From positions 1 to 64,000 of the forward strand of contig NZ_JACSWC010000370.1 of NCBI RefSeq assembly GCF_016888165.1: a stretch of 64,000 nucleotides of DNA, in the 5' to 3' direction. The stretch comes from Halomicronema sp. CCY15110. Its GTDB lineage: Bacteria > Cyanobacteriota > Cyanobacteriia > Phormidesmidales > Phormidesmidaceae. Positions 17,763-25,938 of the stretch are shown here, one piece after another. The position numbers were made by a program, and so were the translations under genes. The notes beneath the pieces are model-generated. The model did no database searches and had not been told where the DNA came from. It was given only the letters and a program-made list of their open reading frames with translations. Numbering within the stretch: position 1 is the stretch's first letter; each line of letters opens with the position of its first letter.

Positions 17763-18491
17763 TTGAAAATCATTCTGGAAAATGTAGAAAAGACCTACGG
17801 CAAGCGGCAAGTCGTGCATCAAGTGAGCTTGTCAGTGGGCCAAGGCGAAGTTGTGGGACTATTGGGGCCAAACGGCGCGGGCAAAACCACCACTTTTTAC
17901 ATGGCCACTGGACTAGAGCGTCCTGACATGGGTCGGGTCTGTCTAGATCAAATTGACATCACCGACCTGCCCATGCACCAAAGAGCTCGCCTGGGAATTG
18001 GTTATTTGGCCCAAGAGCCGAGTATTTTTCGTCACCTGTCGGTGCAAGATAACCTGCTATTGGTAATGGAGCAAACGAGTGTACCCACTCACCTGTATCA
18101 CGCCAAACTCACCAAATTGCTCAAGGAGTTTCGCTTGGAAACCGTCGCTAAAACCCAGGGAAACCTAGTGTCTGGGGGGGAACGCCGCCGCACTGAACTG
18201 GCCCGAGCTCTGGCCGCCGGGGAAGAAGGTCCCAGGTTCCTGTTTCTGGACGAACCCTTTGCCGGGGTTGACCCCATCGCAGTGACCGAGATTCAAGGGA
18301 TGGTGGCGCAGTTGCGCGATCGCGACATTGGCATGCTGATCACTGACCACAACGTGCGGGAAACGCTCCAGATTATCGATCGCGCTTACATCATGAGCGA
18401 AGGACGGATTCTCGCCTCGGGCACGGCTCAGGATCTATACAACAATCCTTTAGTTCGGCAACATTACTTAGGGGAGGATTTCAAGCTCTAG
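17763..18491 (+). CDS. lptB: LPS export ABC transporter ATP-binding protein
   Basis: A 242-residue ABC ATPase. It has Walker A GPNGAGKT, Q-loop YLAQEPSIF, signature VSGGERRR, Walker B FLFLDEPFAGVD, and the H-loop His in LITDHNVRETL. The short length, the IFRHLSV block and the ITDHNVRET motif are typical of LptB. It powers extraction of lipopolysaccharide by the LptFG permease. The frame opens with TTG at 17763 (MKIILENVEKTYG when initiated), matching where other cyanobacterial LptB proteins begin. The permease gene follows after 51 bp. Confidence 0.93.
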   Translation: MKIILENVEKTYGKRQVVHQVSLSVGQGEVVGLLGPNGAGKTTTFYMATGLERPDMGRVCLDQIDITDLPMHQRARLGIGYLAQEPSIFRHLSVQDNLLLVMEQTSVPTHLYHAKLTKLLKEFRLETVAKTQGNLVSGGERRRTELARALAAGEEGPRFLFLDEPFAGVDPIAVTEIQGMVAQLRDRDIGMLITDHNVRETLQIIDRAYIMSEGRILASGTAQDLYNNPLVRQHYLGEDFKL

Positions 18492-18542
18492 ATTTGCCTG
18501 GTTTGCTCCATCCTTTCAACTTGCATCCCTCCTAATTTCCCT

Positions 18543-19724
18543 ATGGACACGCCTTTTTCTAAATCCACCGTGCCGCAGCCCTTGCGCAATCCTCTTGATT
18601 GGTTGCAAGTTTCCGTCATGGATGGGTACATCATGCGCGAAATTCTCATGCCATTCTTGTTTGGCGTGGGAGCTTTTTCGTCCATTGGCATCTCAGTCGG
18701 CGCGCTGTTCGAACTCATTCGTCGCGTCACTGAGTCGGGGCTCTCCATTGGGTTAGCCATGCAAATCTTTGTGCTGAAGCTGCCAGAATTCATCGTCCTG
18801 GCGTTTCCGATGTCTACCTTGCTGGCGACGATGATGGCTTACAGCCGCCTCTCAGCAGACAGTGAACTCATTGCGTTGCGCGGCTGTGGCGTGAGCATTC
18901 GACGCATTATTGCGCCGGCAATTGTTTTTAGTATTGCCGTGACTGGGGTGACCTTTGCCTTTAACGAAATGATTACACCAGCCGCCAACTATCAGGCGGA
19001 TATCACCCTCGATCGCGCGCTCAATTCTGATCGCCCCCCCTTTCGCGAACGCAATATTCTCTACCGCGAGTTTGAAGATATTGCTGGCGATGATGAGCAG
19101 CGCATGAAACGCTTATTCTATGCCGAACGTTTTGACGGCGAACGAATGTATGAGGTTACGGTGCTGGACTATTCCCAAGCTGGATTAAGCCAAATTGTCA
19201 GTGCTGATTCCGCCATCTTTGATATCGACGAAAAAACCTGGGACTTTTATGAAGGCACCCTTTACGCAGTGTCGCCGGACGGTTCATTTGGTCAAACCAT
19301 CACCTTTGATACCCAAGAAATTCAGCTGCCCAGTACGCCATTCGATATCGCCAATCGCACCAAAGGTGACGAAGAGATGAATATCGCTGAAGCTTCGCGA
19401 TATCTCGACGAAGTCATCATGAAAACGGGCGATGAAAAGGAAATTCGCACGTTCAAGATCCGGATTCAGCAAAAGTATTCGTTACCGTTTGTCTGCGTCG
19501 TGTTTGGCCTCGTGGGGGCTGCGCTCGGTGTGCGGCCTCAGCGGACGGGTAAAGCCACCAGCTTTGGTATTAGTGTCGTCATTATTTTCAGTTACTACCT
19601 GATTGCTTTTATCTCGAATGCCATGGGCGAAGTGGGCATCTTCTCGCCAGTCATTTCTGCTTGGCTACCGATTTTTCTGTTTCTCGGCGTCGGGGTGCTC
19701 CTCCTCCAGCAGACCTCAAATTAA
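18543..19724 (+). CDS. LptF/LptG family LPS export permease
   Basis: A 393-residue YjgP/YjgQ-family inner-membrane protein. Three N-terminal hydrophobic helices (about residues 35-60, 70-95 and 115-140) precede a large beta-jellyroll periplasmic domain (about 150-290), and three C-terminal helices follow (from about 310). A conserved MAYSRLSADSELIALRGCG loop, the LptB coupling region, lies after the second helix. Cyanobacteria usually encode one permease of this type, suggesting a homodimer; whether to name it LptF or LptG is not resolved. It lies 51 bp after lptB, probably in the same operon. Confidence 0.9.
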   Translation: MDTPFSKSTVPQPLRNPLDWLQVSVMDGYIMREILMPFLFGVGAFSSIGISVGALFELIRRVTESGLSIGLAMQIFVLKLPEFIVLAFPMSTLLATMMAYSRLSADSELIALRGCGVSIRRIIAPAIVFSIAVTGVTFAFNEMITPAANYQADITLDRALNSDRPPFRERNILYREFEDIAGDDEQRMKRLFYAERFDGERMYEVTVLDYSQAGLSQIVSADSAIFDIDEKTWDFYEGTLYAVSPDGSFGQTITFDTQEIQLPSTPFDIANRTKGDEEMNIAEASRYLDEVIMKTGDEKEIRTFKIRIQQKYSLPFVCVVFGLVGAALGVRPQRTGKATSFGISVVIIFSYYLIAFISNAMGEVGIFSPVISAWLPIFLFLGVGVLLLQQTSN

Positions 19725-19841
19725 ACCTTACGGCGTTTTCAAGCTGCTGGAGGGGAAGTTCTGACCACCGAGGGTGACGCCAAAGCCACCAACTTAGATC
19801 ATTGAGAATCAAACTAAGTTGGGAGAGCCGTCTGGGCTGCC

Positions 19842-20378
19842 CTAGTCCATGGGGATGTAGGTAGGGGCGACGTTTTCTGGCCGATAGCCCGCGGCAATGC
19901 AGGTCGCCAGCGAGTCTTCTGTGGCAGATCCGACTGCATCAGCGATGCCAGTCACGCAGGCGGCGTAGCGCTCTGGCAAAATGGTGCGATGGCAATGATC
20001 CAGCACGGACTGGGAATCGGCCACGACCAAATCGCCATGGATGGTAGCCACACAAGAGGCGACTTCGTCCGGGCGACGATCGCGACTACAGGCCGATAGG
20101 GCAGCAGTTGGCGTCACATCGGCAGCATTCAGGACACCCGAAACACAGCCCGACACTTCCGTGGGGCGATAAGCATTGGCGCAGGCGATCGCTGCGGCCT
20201 CAGCGCTCACCCCGGCATCCAGCAACTCACTGGCGCACGCTCCATAATTTTGATCCGTGGCTTGGGCTTGGGCGGCGGTGGCCAGAAACGGCAGCGTACT
20301 GGCGGATAATAAGGCTCCCGCGACAAACGGTATCACGGGCCACTGGAAAAGTTGCACAGTCCGAGAAGAATAAATCAT
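19842..20378 (-). CDS. Secreted cysteine-repeat protein
   Basis: A 178-residue exported protein with a signal peptide ending near ATAAQA-QATDQ. The mature part is four degenerate repeats of about 32 residues, each with a Cys at the start and a second Cys 16-17 residues later, followed by R/Y-RP-x-E (for example CVSGVLNAADVTP, then ALSACSRDRRPDEVAS). Eight cysteines in regular pairs suggest intramolecular disulfides in the periplasm. Repeats of this sort occur in cyanobacterial hypothetical proteins; no function is known to me. It is divergent from dxs. Confidence 0.65.
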   Translation of the reverse strand: MIYSSRTVQLFQWPVIPFVAGALLSASTLPFLATAAQAQATDQNYGACASELLDAGVSAEAAAIACANAYRPTEVSGCVSGVLNAADVTPTAALSACSRDRRPDEVASCVATIHGDLVVADSQSVLDHCHRTILPERYAACVTGIADAVGSATEDSLATCIAAGYRPENVAPTYIPMD

Positions 20379-20536
20379 GACAGAAGATTAACGGTTTTAT
20401 CAGTTGATTAACAGTTGAATTAGGCCCTGTCAGCAAAAATTAAGGCTAATTTACGATATTTGAGGTCTGCCGTTGCAAAAACCTCCTCCCTATTCCACCA
20501 CAAACCGACCAGTTTGAAATGAGGACGACGGCGCTA

Positions 20537-20555
20537 ATCTTCTACAGTAGAAGAT
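20537..20555 (+). promoter_or_regulatory. Perfect 19-bp dyad upstream of dxs
   Basis: ATCTTCTAC-A-GTAGAAGAT is a perfect palindrome with 9-bp arms about one central base. It lies 41 bp before the dxs ATG, in the region between dxs and the cysteine-repeat gene. It is too short of loop for a hairpin terminator and looks like a dimeric-regulator operator. It does not match LexA, NtcA, Fur or CRP consensus sequences known to me. Confidence 0.55.
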
Positions 20556-20595
20556 AACTAACACGTTACCTACGTAAACCTGAGGGTATCTCGCT

Positions 20596-22515
20596 ATGCA
20601 TTTGAGTGACGTAACTCACCCGAACCAGCTTCACGGTTTGTCCCTTCATCAACTAGAGCAGATGGCGCGACAAATCCGCGAGAAGCACCTGGAAACGGTC
20701 GCCACTAGCGGCGGCCATTTGGGGCCAGGTTTGGGAGTCGTCGAACTGACATTGGCACTGTATCAAACGCTCGATCTGGATCATGACAAGGTCGTTTGGG
20801 ATGTGGGCCATCAAGCTTATCCCCATAAGCTCATCACAGGACGCTACAACGATTTTCATACCCTGCGGCAAAAAGACGGGGTAGCGGGCTATCTCAAACT
20901 TTCCGAGAGTCCGTTTGACCACTTTGGTGCGGGTCACGCCTCAACGAGTATCTCAGCCGCTCTGGGGATGGCCTTGGCGCGCGATTTACAGGGCGAGGAT
21001 TTCAAAGTTGCCGCCATTATTGGCGATGGGGCACTGACCGGGGGCATGGCCTTAGAAGCCATCAACCATGCGGGGCACCTGCCCAATACGCGCTTGCTGG
21101 TGGTGCTGAACGACAATGAAATGTCGATTTCGCCGAACGTCGGTGCCATCCCCCGTTATTTGAACAAGATGCGCCTCAGCCCGCCGATGCAGTTCCTCAC
21201 TGATAATTTGGAAGAGCAGTTCAAGCATCTGCCGTTTGTGGGGGATTCTCTCACTCCCGAACTGAGCCGCGTGAAAGAAGGGATGAAGCGGTTGGCGGTG
21301 CCCAAAGTCGGGGCAGTCTTTGAAGAGTTGGGCTTCACCTATATGGGACCAGTGGATGGTCACAATCTGGGTGAACTGATCAATACCTTTAACGAAGCGC
21401 ACAAGATTGAAGGGCCAGTGCTGGTGCATGTGGCCACCGTGAAAGGGAAAGGCTATGCGATCGCGGAAGAAGATCAAGTCGGCTACCATGCGCAGAATCC
21501 GTTTGACCTAGCCACGGGCAAAGCCAAGCCTTCGAACAAGCCGAAGCCGCCCAAATATGCCAAAGTCTTTGGCAACACTCTGACCAAAATTGCGACCGAC
21601 AATCCTAAGGTCGTGGGCATCACGGCGGCGATGGCGACAGGCACCGGGCTCGAGATTCTGGCGGACAAGCTGCCCAAGCAGTACATTGATGTGGGCATTG
21701 CCGAACAGCACGCTGTCACCCTCGCGGCTGGCCTTGCAGCGGAAGGGATGCGGCCCGTCGCAGCAATTTACTCCACCTTTTTGCAGCGGGCATTTGACCA
21801 GATTATTCACGATGTCTGTATTCAGAAGCTGCCTGTCTTTTTCTGTCTTGACCGCGCGGGCATTGTCGGCGCTGATGGCCCCACCCACCAGGGCATGTAT
21901 GATATTGCCTATCTGCGATCGATCCCCAATATGGTGCTGATGGCTCCGAAGGATGAAGCCGAACTCCAGCGCATGATCGTGACGGGCATCGACTACACCA
22001 ATGGTCCGATCGCAATGCGGTATCCACGCGGCAATGGCGTCGGTGCCCCGCTGATGGAAGAGGGCTGGGAGGCACTGCCCATCGGCAAAGCCGAACTGCT
22101 GCGAAGTGGTGACGATGTGTTGATTTTGGGCTACGGCTCGATGGTATATCCCGCCATGCAGACTGCTGAAATTCTTAGCGAACACGGCGTCCAAGCGACC
22201 GTGGTGAATGCCCGCTTTGCTAAACCGATTGATGAAGAGCTGATTTTGCCGTTGGCGAAGCAGATTGGCCGAGTCGTCACCATGGAAGAAGGCTGCACAA
22301 TGGGGGGCTTTGGAACTGGCGTCGCGGAGGCTCTGTTGGATGCGCAGGTGCCCGCTCAAGTTGTCCGGCTGGGTATTCCCGATGTGTTGGTGGATCATGC
22401 CACTCCAGATCAGTCTAAGGCCGCGTTGGGCCTGACCCCGTCCCAAATGGCTAGTACCATTCTCGAAAAGTTCCAGATGTCAGAGCTGTCGGCCACTACT
22501 TTGCAGAAGACCTAG
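20596..22515 (+). CDS. dxs: 1-deoxy-D-xylulose-5-phosphate synthase
   Basis: The first enzyme of the MEP isoprenoid pathway: it condenses pyruvate and glyceraldehyde-3-phosphate using thiamine diphosphate. The 639-residue product shows the N-terminal [15 protein letters not shown] block, [15 protein letters not shown], the ThDP motif [18 protein letters not shown] to LNDNEMSIS, the transketolase-type pyrimidine domain with [11 protein letters not shown], and [15 protein letters not shown]. Its product feeds carotenoids, chlorophyll phytol and, through GGPP synthase at 62.5 kb, phylloquinone side chains. A terminator lies about 50 bp downstream and a perfect dyad 41 bp upstream. Confidence 0.98.
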   Translation: MHLSDVTHPNQLHGLSLHQLEQMARQIREKHLETVATSGGHLGPGLGVVELTLALYQTLDLDHDKVVWDVGHQAYPHKLITGRYNDFHTLRQKDGVAGYLKLSESPFDHFGAGHASTSISAALGMALARDLQGEDFKVAAIIGDGALTGGMALEAINHAGHLPNTRLLVVLNDNEMSISPNVGAIPRYLNKMRLSPPMQFLTDNLEEQFKHLPFVGDSLTPELSRVKEGMKRLAVPKVGAVFEELGFTYMGPVDGHNLGELINTFNEAHKIEGPVLVHVATVKGKGYAIAEEDQVGYHAQNPFDLATGKAKPSNKPKPPKYAKVFGNTLTKIATDNPKVVGITAAMATGTGLEILADKLPKQYIDVGIAEQHAVTLAAGLAAEGMRPVAAIYSTFLQRAFDQIIHDVCIQKLPVFFCLDRAGIVGADGPTHQGMYDIAYLRSIPNMVLMAPKDEAELQRMIVTGIDYTNGPIAMRYPRGNGVGAPLMEEGWEALPIGKAELLRSGDDVLILGYGSMVYPAMQTAEILSEHGVQATVVNARFAKPIDEELILPLAKQIGRVVTMEEGCTMGGFGTGVAEALLDAQVPAQVVRLGIPDVLVDHATPDQSKAALGLTPSQMASTILEKFQMSELSATTLQKT

Positions 22516-22562
22516 TGGTCGGCGATCGCTGAGCATCAGACTCACAACGATATCAGGCAAGT

Positions 22563-22591
22563 GGGGGCGAGATGATCGCCCCCTTATTTTT
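22563..22591 (+). terminator. Terminator of dxs
   Basis: An 8-bp GC-rich stem (22563-22570 with 22576-22583) and GATGA loop, followed by TTATTTTT. It lies 48 bp after the dxs stop codon. Confidence 0.85.
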
Positions 22592-22628
22592 GAGAATTTG
22601 AGCAACGTCAATTCGACTGACGCTTTTT

Positions 22629-22675
22629 GCCCTCTCTCCAAACCTCTCTCCCGAAGGGAGAAAGGCTTCAAACCC
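22629..22675. repeat. Palindromic intergenic repeat of the CTCTCCC-GAA-GGGAGA type
   Basis: A CCTCTCTCC-rich segment holds the hairpin TCTCCC-GAA-GGGAGA (22647-22661) flanked by AAACC and AAAGGCTTCAAA. Short intergenic elements of this appearance are widespread in cyanobacterial genomes. It lies between dxs and the signalling operon. Only one copy is seen in this window. Confidence 0.5.
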
Positions 22676-22823
22676 TGATGCCCTGGTGAGAATCTTGCAA
22701 ATTCAGAGGACTCTGCGAAAATTTTCAACGTTTCGTCGAACTCACGTTGAGCCATGTGAGCGATCGCCCCTGACGTGCCCTTCCTATTGCCGCAGCAGGA
22801 TACCAGCCATCGCCGAAAACACA

Positions 22824-24104
22824 TCAAGCGAAACCAGCTTGGGTGACCGGCAGGGTCACCACAAACTCGGTACCTGCAGACACAGCGCTGCTAAAAGTCA
22901 GGGTGCCATGGTGAATGTCAGTCACAATGCGGTAGCTCGTTGCCAGCCCCAACCCTTTGGCTCCGACTGGCTTGGTGCTAAAAAACGGCTCATACACCCG
23001 ATGTTGAATCTCGTCGGGAATGCCACAGCCGGTGTCAGCGATCGTAATCTGTACTTGATCGGGGTTGAGCTGTTGCGTCTGGAGCGTGATACACGGAATC
23101 ACACGCGCATCGTCATCCGGTATGGGTGACTCCCACAGGGCATCAATACTGTCGATCGCATTCTCCAGCAAATCTAAAAACACTTGCCCAATGAGTTTCG
23201 CCTCACAAGCGACCGGCGACAACGATCCGTAGTGACAATCAACCCTAATTTCTGGGCGCTGATGGCTTGGCCGCAAACGCGGTTTGAGCAAGATCAAGAG
23301 ACTATCTAAAGTTTGATGCAAATCAATTGCTTTCACCCCCGCTTCGCCATGATGCGAGAAGGTTTTGAGCGCCTGCACAATCGTGCCGATACGCTCAGCT
23401 CCCACTTGCATGGAACTCATCAAACTAGGCAAATCATCAAGCGCAAAGTCAATTTCTTCTGCCTCTGGGTCAGGAATTGCCGTCGGTGTGGCAGCGCGAT
23501 ATTGCTGGATAGCCTGCTTCAAAGTCTGAAAATAATCCTGTGCGTGGGACAGGTTGACAGAAATAAAGCTGACTGGATTATTGATTTCATGGGCGACCCC
23601 GGCAATGAGATTTTCTAACGCCGCCATTTTTTCTTGCTGGATAATCTCGGCCTGATTTTCCTTCAAATATTGCAGAGCAGTCTCCAAAACTTGGTTCTGA
23701 CTGACGAGCTGCTGATTGAGTTGAGCAATGGCTAGCTGAGTACGAATGCGACTAACAATTTCGGCTTGCGAAAAGGGCTTAGACACATAATCTACCGCCC
23801 CCAAGTCAAACGACTTGACTTTAGCAGCAACAGCATCGAGCGCACTTAAAAAGATGATCGGAATATCACGGGTTGCCTCGCAGTCTTTTAAGCGACGACA
23901 GACCTCATAGCCGTCCATTTCTGGCATGTTGATGTCAAGTAAAATCAAATCCGGGAGATTGGCCTGCACTGCCATCAGGGCCATACTGCCGCTCACCGCT
24001 TGCCGCACGGCAAAGCCTTCCTCCTTCAACATTTCAGACAATAACTGAATGTTTTCGGGCACGTCATCCACGATCAAAATGCTGTCTGCTACGTCCCCTG
24101 CCAT
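22824..24104 (-). CDS. Response regulator/histidine kinase hybrid (REC-HisKA-HATPase)
   Basis: A 426-residue soluble protein. The N-terminal receiver domain (about 8-125) has the acidic pair in ILIVDDVPEN, the phosphoacceptor Asp in LILLDINMPEMDG and the conserved Lys in YVSKPF. A short coiled coil follows, then a HisKA box with GVAHEINNPVSF and a HATPase_c domain with N-box LLENAIDSID, DTGCGIP and GLGLA. It is the third gene of a minus-strand operon, 23 bp after the REC-GGDEF-EAL gene, and probably receives phosphate from, or modulates, the sensor kinase encoded first. Confidence 0.93.
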   Translation of the reverse strand: MAGDVADSILIVDDVPENIQLLSEMLKEEGFAVRQAVSGSMALMAVQANLPDLILLDINMPEMDGYEVCRRLKDCEATRDIPIIFLSALDAVAAKVKSFDLGAVDYVSKPFSQAEIVSRIRTQLAIAQLNQQLVSQNQVLETALQYLKENQAEIIQQEKMAALENLIAGVAHEINNPVSFISVNLSHAQDYFQTLKQAIQQYRAATPTAIPDPEAEEIDFALDDLPSLMSSMQVGAERIGTIVQALKTFSHHGEAGVKAIDLHQTLDSLLILLKPRLRPSHQRPEIRVDCHYGSLSPVACEAKLIGQVFLDLLENAIDSIDALWESPIPDDDARVIPCITLQTQQLNPDQVQITIADTGCGIPDEIQHRVYEPFFSTKPVGAKGLGLATSYRIVTDIHHGTLTFSSAVSAGTEFVVTLPVTQAGFA

Positions 24105-24127
24105 CGCCCTTAATTAAACCTCGAAGT

Positions 24128-25897
24128 TCAAGAAATCTGCTGGATCATTTGCTCGGCTGATGCAGGTTTACCAAACCAATACCCTTGCCCTGAATTACAG
24201 TTCAAACCTTTGAGTAACTGTAGCTGTTCGGGGGTCTCAATGCCTTCTGAAACCGTGATCATATTTAAACTGCTGGCCATGCTGAGGATGGCTGAGATGA
24301 TCTGAAAGTCGCGATCTTTTTGCGATAATCGATTGATAAAAGAGCGATCGATTTTCAAGGTTTTAACTGGCAACTTGTGCAGATAACTAAAGGATGAATA
24401 GCCGGTGCCGAAGTCATCAATACAGAGGTGAAAGCCTCGCTCGGCCAAGGCTCTAATCACTTCGGTAGCCAAAGCATTATCTAAGAGAGCAGTTTCAGTG
24501 ATTTCGAGCCTTAAATGCTGGGGCGACAAGCCGTAGCGGTTGAGGAGTTGTTCTAATTCTTCGGGCAAGGTAGATTGCGTAATTTGCGACACCGACAGAT
24601 TGAAGCCGAGGTAAAAATCTTCTCTCACTTTGCCCTGCTGACGCCACTCACGCAGTTGCTGACAGGCGGCTTCGAGCAGTTGTTTGCCAATGGGTAAAAG
24701 CAGGCTGGTTTCTTCGGCCACTGACAGAAATGAGTGGGGCAAGAGTAGGCCACGCTCTGGGTGCTGCCACCGTATGAGGACTTCGCAACCGATGGGTTGA
24801 TCCGTCGTGAGATCGACAATGGGTTGATAGTAGGGCTGAAACTCTTGGGCGATAATGGCGCGATTGAGGTCGGCTTCGACTTGCAAAAGTTCGATGCTGG
24901 CCTGCTGCATGATGGGATTAAAGATGCTGTAGCAGCCTTTGCCGTTGGCTTTGGCGTTGTACATGGCGATATCAGCATCGCGCAAAATGTGTTCGGGCTG
25001 CTGATGTTGCACAGGATTACTCAAGACAATGCCCACACTGAGGCTAATAAAGGCTTCGCCATGGGGCAGGTGAAAACCAGGGCGAATGGCCTTGATGAGC
25101 TTTTCGGCACAGGCGATCGCGGCTGCTTGCGACTCCACTTGGGGCAGTAAGACGACGAACTCATCGCCACTAAACCGGGCCAAAACATCTTCTGTGCCCA
25201 ACTCCTGGCTTAAGCGCCCGGCCACCTGAATGAGTACCTGGTCGCCGACAAAATGACCGTACGAATCGTTGATCAGCTTGAAGCGATCGCAGTCGCAAAA
25301 CAGCACCGCAAACCGGTAGTCGGGATCCGTCTGTACGGCTTCCAGCAGACGTGCGATCGATTCCATCAGCAGCGATCGGTTGGCTAAGTCTGTGAGCTGG
25401 TCATGATAGGCCGCCTGGGTGAGTTGAGCGTTCGCGATTTGCAAGGCTTTGGTCCGCTCTTTAATGATTTGCTCCAGCGTCAACAGGGTCTGCCGGGCCA
25501 GCACCTGATTGCGCACCCTCACCAATACCTCAGCCATTTGAAAGGGTTTAGTAATGTAGTCAACGCCACCGACATCAAAGGCTTTGACCTTATCAAAGGC
25601 ATCGCTTAAGGCGCTGAGAAAAATAATGGGAACGTCAGCCGTCACCTCATCGGCTTTGAGTTCTTGGCAGAGAGTGTAGCCGTCCACTTCGGGCATACAA
25701 ATATCGAGGAGGACGACATCGGGTAACATCGCCGCGATCGCAGTTTTGGCCATGGCGGCGTTGACAGCTTTGCGGACACTGTAACCGTTCGTCTCCAAGA
25801 TTTCGGATAGGAGGGCGATATTTTCGATGGTGTCATCGACAATCAATATATCGGCCTGTAACGGGGCAGCCAAAGTCTTCTGCAGGGTCGTACTCAT
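24128..25897 (-). CDS. Response regulator with GGDEF and EAL domains
   Basis: A 589-residue protein. A receiver domain (about 17-135, phosphoacceptor in VVLLDICMPEVDG, Lys in YITKPF) is followed by a GGDEF domain whose active loop reads FSGDEF, an allowed SGDEF variant. The C-terminal EAL domain has the motif as EVL in GCEVLIRW, with LEITE, DDFGTGYSS and KIDRSFI all present. Both cyclic-di-GMP synthesis and hydrolysis are therefore possible; the intact EAL set suggests phosphodiesterase activity at least. It is the middle gene of the operon, 41 bp downstream of the sensor kinase, so phosphorylation by that kinase likely tunes c-di-GMP. Confidence 0.93.
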   Translation of the reverse strand: MSTTLQKTLAAPLQADILIVDDTIENIALLSEILETNGYSVRKAVNAAMAKTAIAAMLPDVVLLDICMPEVDGYTLCQELKADEVTADVPIIFLSALSDAFDKVKAFDVGGVDYITKPFQMAEVLVRVRNQVLARQTLLTLEQIIKERTKALQIANAQLTQAAYHDQLTDLANRSLLMESIARLLEAVQTDPDYRFAVLFCDCDRFKLINDSYGHFVGDQVLIQVAGRLSQELGTEDVLARFSGDEFVVLLPQVESQAAAIACAEKLIKAIRPGFHLPHGEAFISLSVGIVLSNPVQHQQPEHILRDADIAMYNAKANGKGCYSIFNPIMQQASIELLQVEADLNRAIIAQEFQPYYQPIVDLTTDQPIGCEVLIRWQHPERGLLLPHSFLSVAEETSLLLPIGKQLLEAACQQLREWRQQGKVREDFYLGFNLSVSQITQSTLPEELEQLLNRYGLSPQHLRLEITETALLDNALATEVIRALAERGFHLCIDDFGTGYSSFSYLHKLPVKTLKIDRSFINRLSQKDRDFQIISAILSMASSLNMITVSEGIETPEQLQLLKGLNCNSGQGYWFGKPASAEQMIQQIS

Positions 25898-25938
25898 TAA
25901 TTTTTCTCAGGGCGACAATTCAAGTCAGCAATGCATCG

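Noticed and set aside
21508-22446. Long antisense frame opposite dxs, and similar ones opposite the EF-G-like, menA-region and aspartoacylase-like genes
   Set aside because: They lie fully inside clearly functional genes on the other strand, carry no recognisable domains and reflect codon bias in GC-rich DNA.
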